Below are positions 33,783 through 35,228 of a stretch of DNA of 35,228 nt, piece by piece. The notes below the pieces were generated by a model. That model ran no database searches. It was not told the origin of the DNA and was given only the letters and a program-made list of their open reading frames with translations. The position numbers were made by a program, and so were the translations under genes. The stretch's first letter is position 1. Each line of letters opens with the position of its first letter. Source of the DNA: Fuerstiella sp. (lineage in GTDB: Bacteria > Planctomycetota > Planctomycetia > Planctomycetales > Planctomycetaceae); contig JABABI010000074.1 in NCBI GenBank assembly GCA_014238335.1, positions 229 through 35,456 on the forward strand. The letters run 5' to 3'.

Positions 33783-34158
33783 CAGTCTGTCTCCATCTGG
33801 AAATGCGAAACGCGCCGTACATGGACTATTATCAGAACACAGGCTGTGCGGTTGCGTTCAAACTGCGTTGAATTCCCGGAATCATGACTATACGGCTCGG
33901 TCTATGTACAAACCGGGTGGCGGAGACAGAGAAGTACGAAACCGTGCGGTGGGTCAAGAGCGGCTTTGGTTGCCGAAAGATGAACGTTACGGAGAACACT
34001 CAGAAAACCGGAGTTCGGCAGCATGCGGACCATTCAATCATCCCCCAACGCCGCAACAGCCGCACCGGTCGTGGTCACACCTCGACCACCGCCGATTTCG
34101 ACGTCAAACACGCAGGGACCGCTGTGCGGACCACGGCACTGTGACTATCCTGAACAGA
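33783..34158. other. Intergenic region upstream of the RAYT transposase
   Basis: These 376 bases separate the divergent peptidase and transposase genes. The transposase frame stays open upstream to 33868, but that extension has no transposase similarity and runs across palindrome copy 3, so it is taken as non-coding. Otherwise nothing is recognised. Confidence 0.5.
34112..34132 (+). repeat. Palindrome copy 3, upstream of the transposase
   Basis: GCAG followed by GGACCGCTGTGCGGACC, one mismatch from a perfect palindrome. It lies 26 bases before the transposase ATG, in the same orientation as copy 4. Confidence 0.82.
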
Positions 34159-34719
34159 ATGCCGAATTACCGCCGAGCTCACGTCCCGGGTGGATCGTTC
34201 TTTTTTACGCTGAAGACCGAAGGCAATGCTCCGGTGTTTGACTCCGTCATGGCCCGGACAATCCTCGGACGTGTTCTTCGTGAAACCAAACAACGATGGC
34301 CTGTTGACATCAATGCCATTGTCCTGCTTCCTTACCACATGCATACGATATGGACACTGCCTCGTGGTGACAGCGATTTTTCGACCCGCTGGGCCTGGCT
34401 GAAGAAGGAATTCACCCGCCGGTATTTGAAATCGGGAGGTGTTGAACAGAACACATCCGAATCACGAAAACAGAATCGTCGTCGCGGTGTTTGGCAACGA
34501 CGATTCTGGGAACGCGTTCTGATAAGCGAAGACGACTTCCGGGCGTATTTCGACGACATCCATTGGAACCCCGTGAAACACGGTTACGTTAAGTGCCCGC
34601 GGGATTGGCCGGCGTCATCATTTCATCGTTGGGTGACTCGAGGTGTCTACACACCCGACTGGGGTTGTGGTTCCTTGGCACCAGCGACCATCTCCCAATT
34701 GAAAGATGTCGGCGAATAA
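34159..34719 (+). CDS. REP-associated tyrosine transposase (RAYT, IS200-like Y1 HUH family)
   Basis: The 186-residue product starts at MPNYRRAHVPGGSFFFTLKT, the usual opening of RAYT proteins. It has the HUH motif as HMH in LLPYHMHTIWTLP (H60, H62), then WLKKEFTRRYL, RRRGVWQRRFWERVL, and the RAYT tail pattern EDDFRAYFDDIHWNPVKHGYV. Y130 is the likely catalytic tyrosine, by comparison with family position. RAYTs nick and join single-stranded DNA at REP hairpins. Palindromes lie 26 bases upstream and 13 bases downstream of the gene. No classic IS ends were seen, so it is probably a domesticated single-copy enzyme of a repeat family. The gene appears intact. Confidence 0.93.
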   Translation: MPNYRRAHVPGGSFFFTLKTEGNAPVFDSVMARTILGRVLRETKQRWPVDINAIVLLPYHMHTIWTLPRGDSDFSTRWAWLKKEFTRRYLKSGGVEQNTSESRKQNRRRGVWQRRFWERVLISEDDFRAYFDDIHWNPVKHGYVKCPRDWPASSFHRWVTRGVYTPDWGCGSLAPATISQLKDVGE

Positions 34720-34728
34720 CCCAAACAC

Positions 34729-34749
34729 GTAGGGTCCGCTGTGCGGACC
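34729..34749 (+). repeat. Palindrome copy 4 with GTAG, downstream of the transposase
   Basis: GTAG (34729-34732) lies directly before the perfect palindrome GGTCCGCTGTGCGGACC (34733-34749). A GTAG-like tetranucleotide 5' to the hairpin is the recognition layout known for REP/RAYT pairs. It starts 9 bases after the transposase stop. Confidence 0.9.
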
Positions 34750-34841
34750 GACCAGTGAACACTCACACCGTCCGGAAAACGCCGGTTGTGGTCAAACGTC
34801 CAACACGGCCGGCGCGGCCGATTAAAAAATCCGATCGGATT

Positions 34842-34913
34842 CACCTGGCAGTGGGCCGCGATATCATGTGGTGAAACGGAAGAACCAAACGTGGTCCGCA
34901 CAGCGGACCCTAC
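34842..34913 (-). repeat. Extended repeat unit with palindrome and GTAG, copy 5
   Basis: A 68-base unit similar to 31995-32063, ending in the palindrome at 34893-34909. On the minus strand GTAG (34913-34910) directly precedes the palindrome. It is inverted relative to copy 4, so the two form an inverted pair about 180 bases long, like a BIME. Confidence 0.88.
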
Positions 34914-34956
34914 TCGGCTGACATGGGCGACAATCAATGAAAAAGGACCGGGGAAT

Positions 34957-35051
34957 GGGGTCGGGAGTCGTTTTTTGACATCCAACACTGCCAGCAACCG
35001 TCCCGACGGATCGCACCAACGCGGAACACCCAGAAAACGACTCCCGACCCC
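34957..35051. repeat. Perfect 18-bp inverted repeat with 59-base spacer
   Basis: GGGGTCGGGAGTCGTTTT (34957-34974) is the exact reverse complement of AAAACGACTCCCGACCCC (35034-35051). Its sequence differs from the GGTCCGC palindrome, so it is a second repeat family. It ends 38 bases beyond the stop of the partial minus-strand gene and could also act in 3' processing or termination for that gene. Confidence 0.85.
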
Positions 35052-35089
35052 TTTTTCCAGTCCAAAGACGTTGCTGATCAGAACAGCCG

Positions 35090-35228
35090 CTACTCATCGG
35101 CAGTCAACCCAAGTCGCCTCGCAACTTCTGTATCTTCTACAAAAAAGACCCTCTCACTCGGCGTCACAAGGCCAGCCGAATTACCTTTTGCAAACTGTGC
35201 CCGGACAAAATGGGAAATATCTTCAATG
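35090..35228 (-). CDS. 3' end of an unidentified gene (partial, runs out of the window)
   Basis: A minus-strand frame enters from the right edge and ends at TAG (35092-35090). The 45 visible residues (HFVRAQFAKGNSAGLVTPSERVFF, then EDTEVARRLGLTADE) have normal protein composition, with no internal stop. The product family cannot be named from this part. The start and most of the gene are outside the window. Confidence 0.6.
   Translation of the reverse strand, partial: IEDISHFVRAQFAKGNSAGLVTPSERVFFVEDTEVARRLGLTADE

Noticed and set aside
33868..34158. Upstream extension of the transposase reading frame
   Set aside because: The added 97 residues show no transposase similarity and span palindrome copy 3; the RAYT start MPNYRRAHVPGG fits the family.
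34116..34909. CRISPR array from the repeated palindromes
   Set aside because: Spacing is irregular, orientation is mixed, intervening sequences vary widely in length, and no cas genes are present; REP-like elements with a RAYT explain them.
1..35228. tRNA or rRNA genes
   Set aside because: No cloverleaf with a T-loop GTTCRANNC pattern and no rRNA-like stretches were recognised by eye on either strand.

Overview
The window looks like a chromosomal piece of a planctomycete. The pointers are a protein with the planctomycete-typical TIGR03000 domain, a giant Ser/Thr kinase fused to WD40 propellers, a very large beta-repeat surface protein, moderate GC content, and GTG/TTG starts mixed with ATG. 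The species cannot be fixed from the sequence alone.

Layout. (1) 1-3274: 3' part of a giant repetitive surface/adhesin-like protein, cut by the window edge. (2) 3421-9234: a 1,937-residue transmembrane Ser/Thr kinase with coiled coil and WD40 repeats. (3) 9433-11740: two exported proteins of unknown role (Cys-rich TIGR03000 protein; HEAT/YHS-like protein), closed by a clear intrinsic terminator. (4) 11955-31475: a type VI secretion system (T6SS). The minus strand carries tssK-tssL. Divergently, the plus strand carries an unknown gene translationally coupled to a FliA/WhiG-type sigma factor, then tssA, tssB, tssC, a second tssC-like gene, tagJ/impE, tssE, tssF, tssG and clpV/tssH. Convergent to these lies vgrG-fha on the minus strand. 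(5) 31631-33782: three minus-strand genes upstream of vgrG: a two-helix membrane protein, a protein with an HEXXH motif and C-terminal LysM, and a papain-like cysteine peptidase. They are candidate T6SS cargo and partners. (6) 32047-35089: an IS200-like/RAYT transposase with five copies of one 17-bp palindrome, plus a second large inverted repeat. (7) 35090-35228: the 3' end of an unidentified minus-strand gene.

How it fits together. TssB with one or both TssC proteins would build the contractile sheath. TssE/F/G/K with VgrG form the baseplate and spike, TssA caps or primes assembly, ClpV recycles the sheath with help from TagJ, and TssL is part of the membrane anchor. TssJ, TssM, Hcp and a PAAR tip were not recognised here, so they are either encoded elsewhere or replaced. 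The FHA protein beside VgrG and the large kinase upstream suggest, but do not prove, phospho-threonine control.

Most interesting points: the two TssC genes separated by a hairpin-containing spacer, the sigma factor embedded in the T6SS cluster, the VgrG-linked putative protease effectors, and the RAYT with its palindromes (two preceded directly by GTAG) interleaved with those effector genes.
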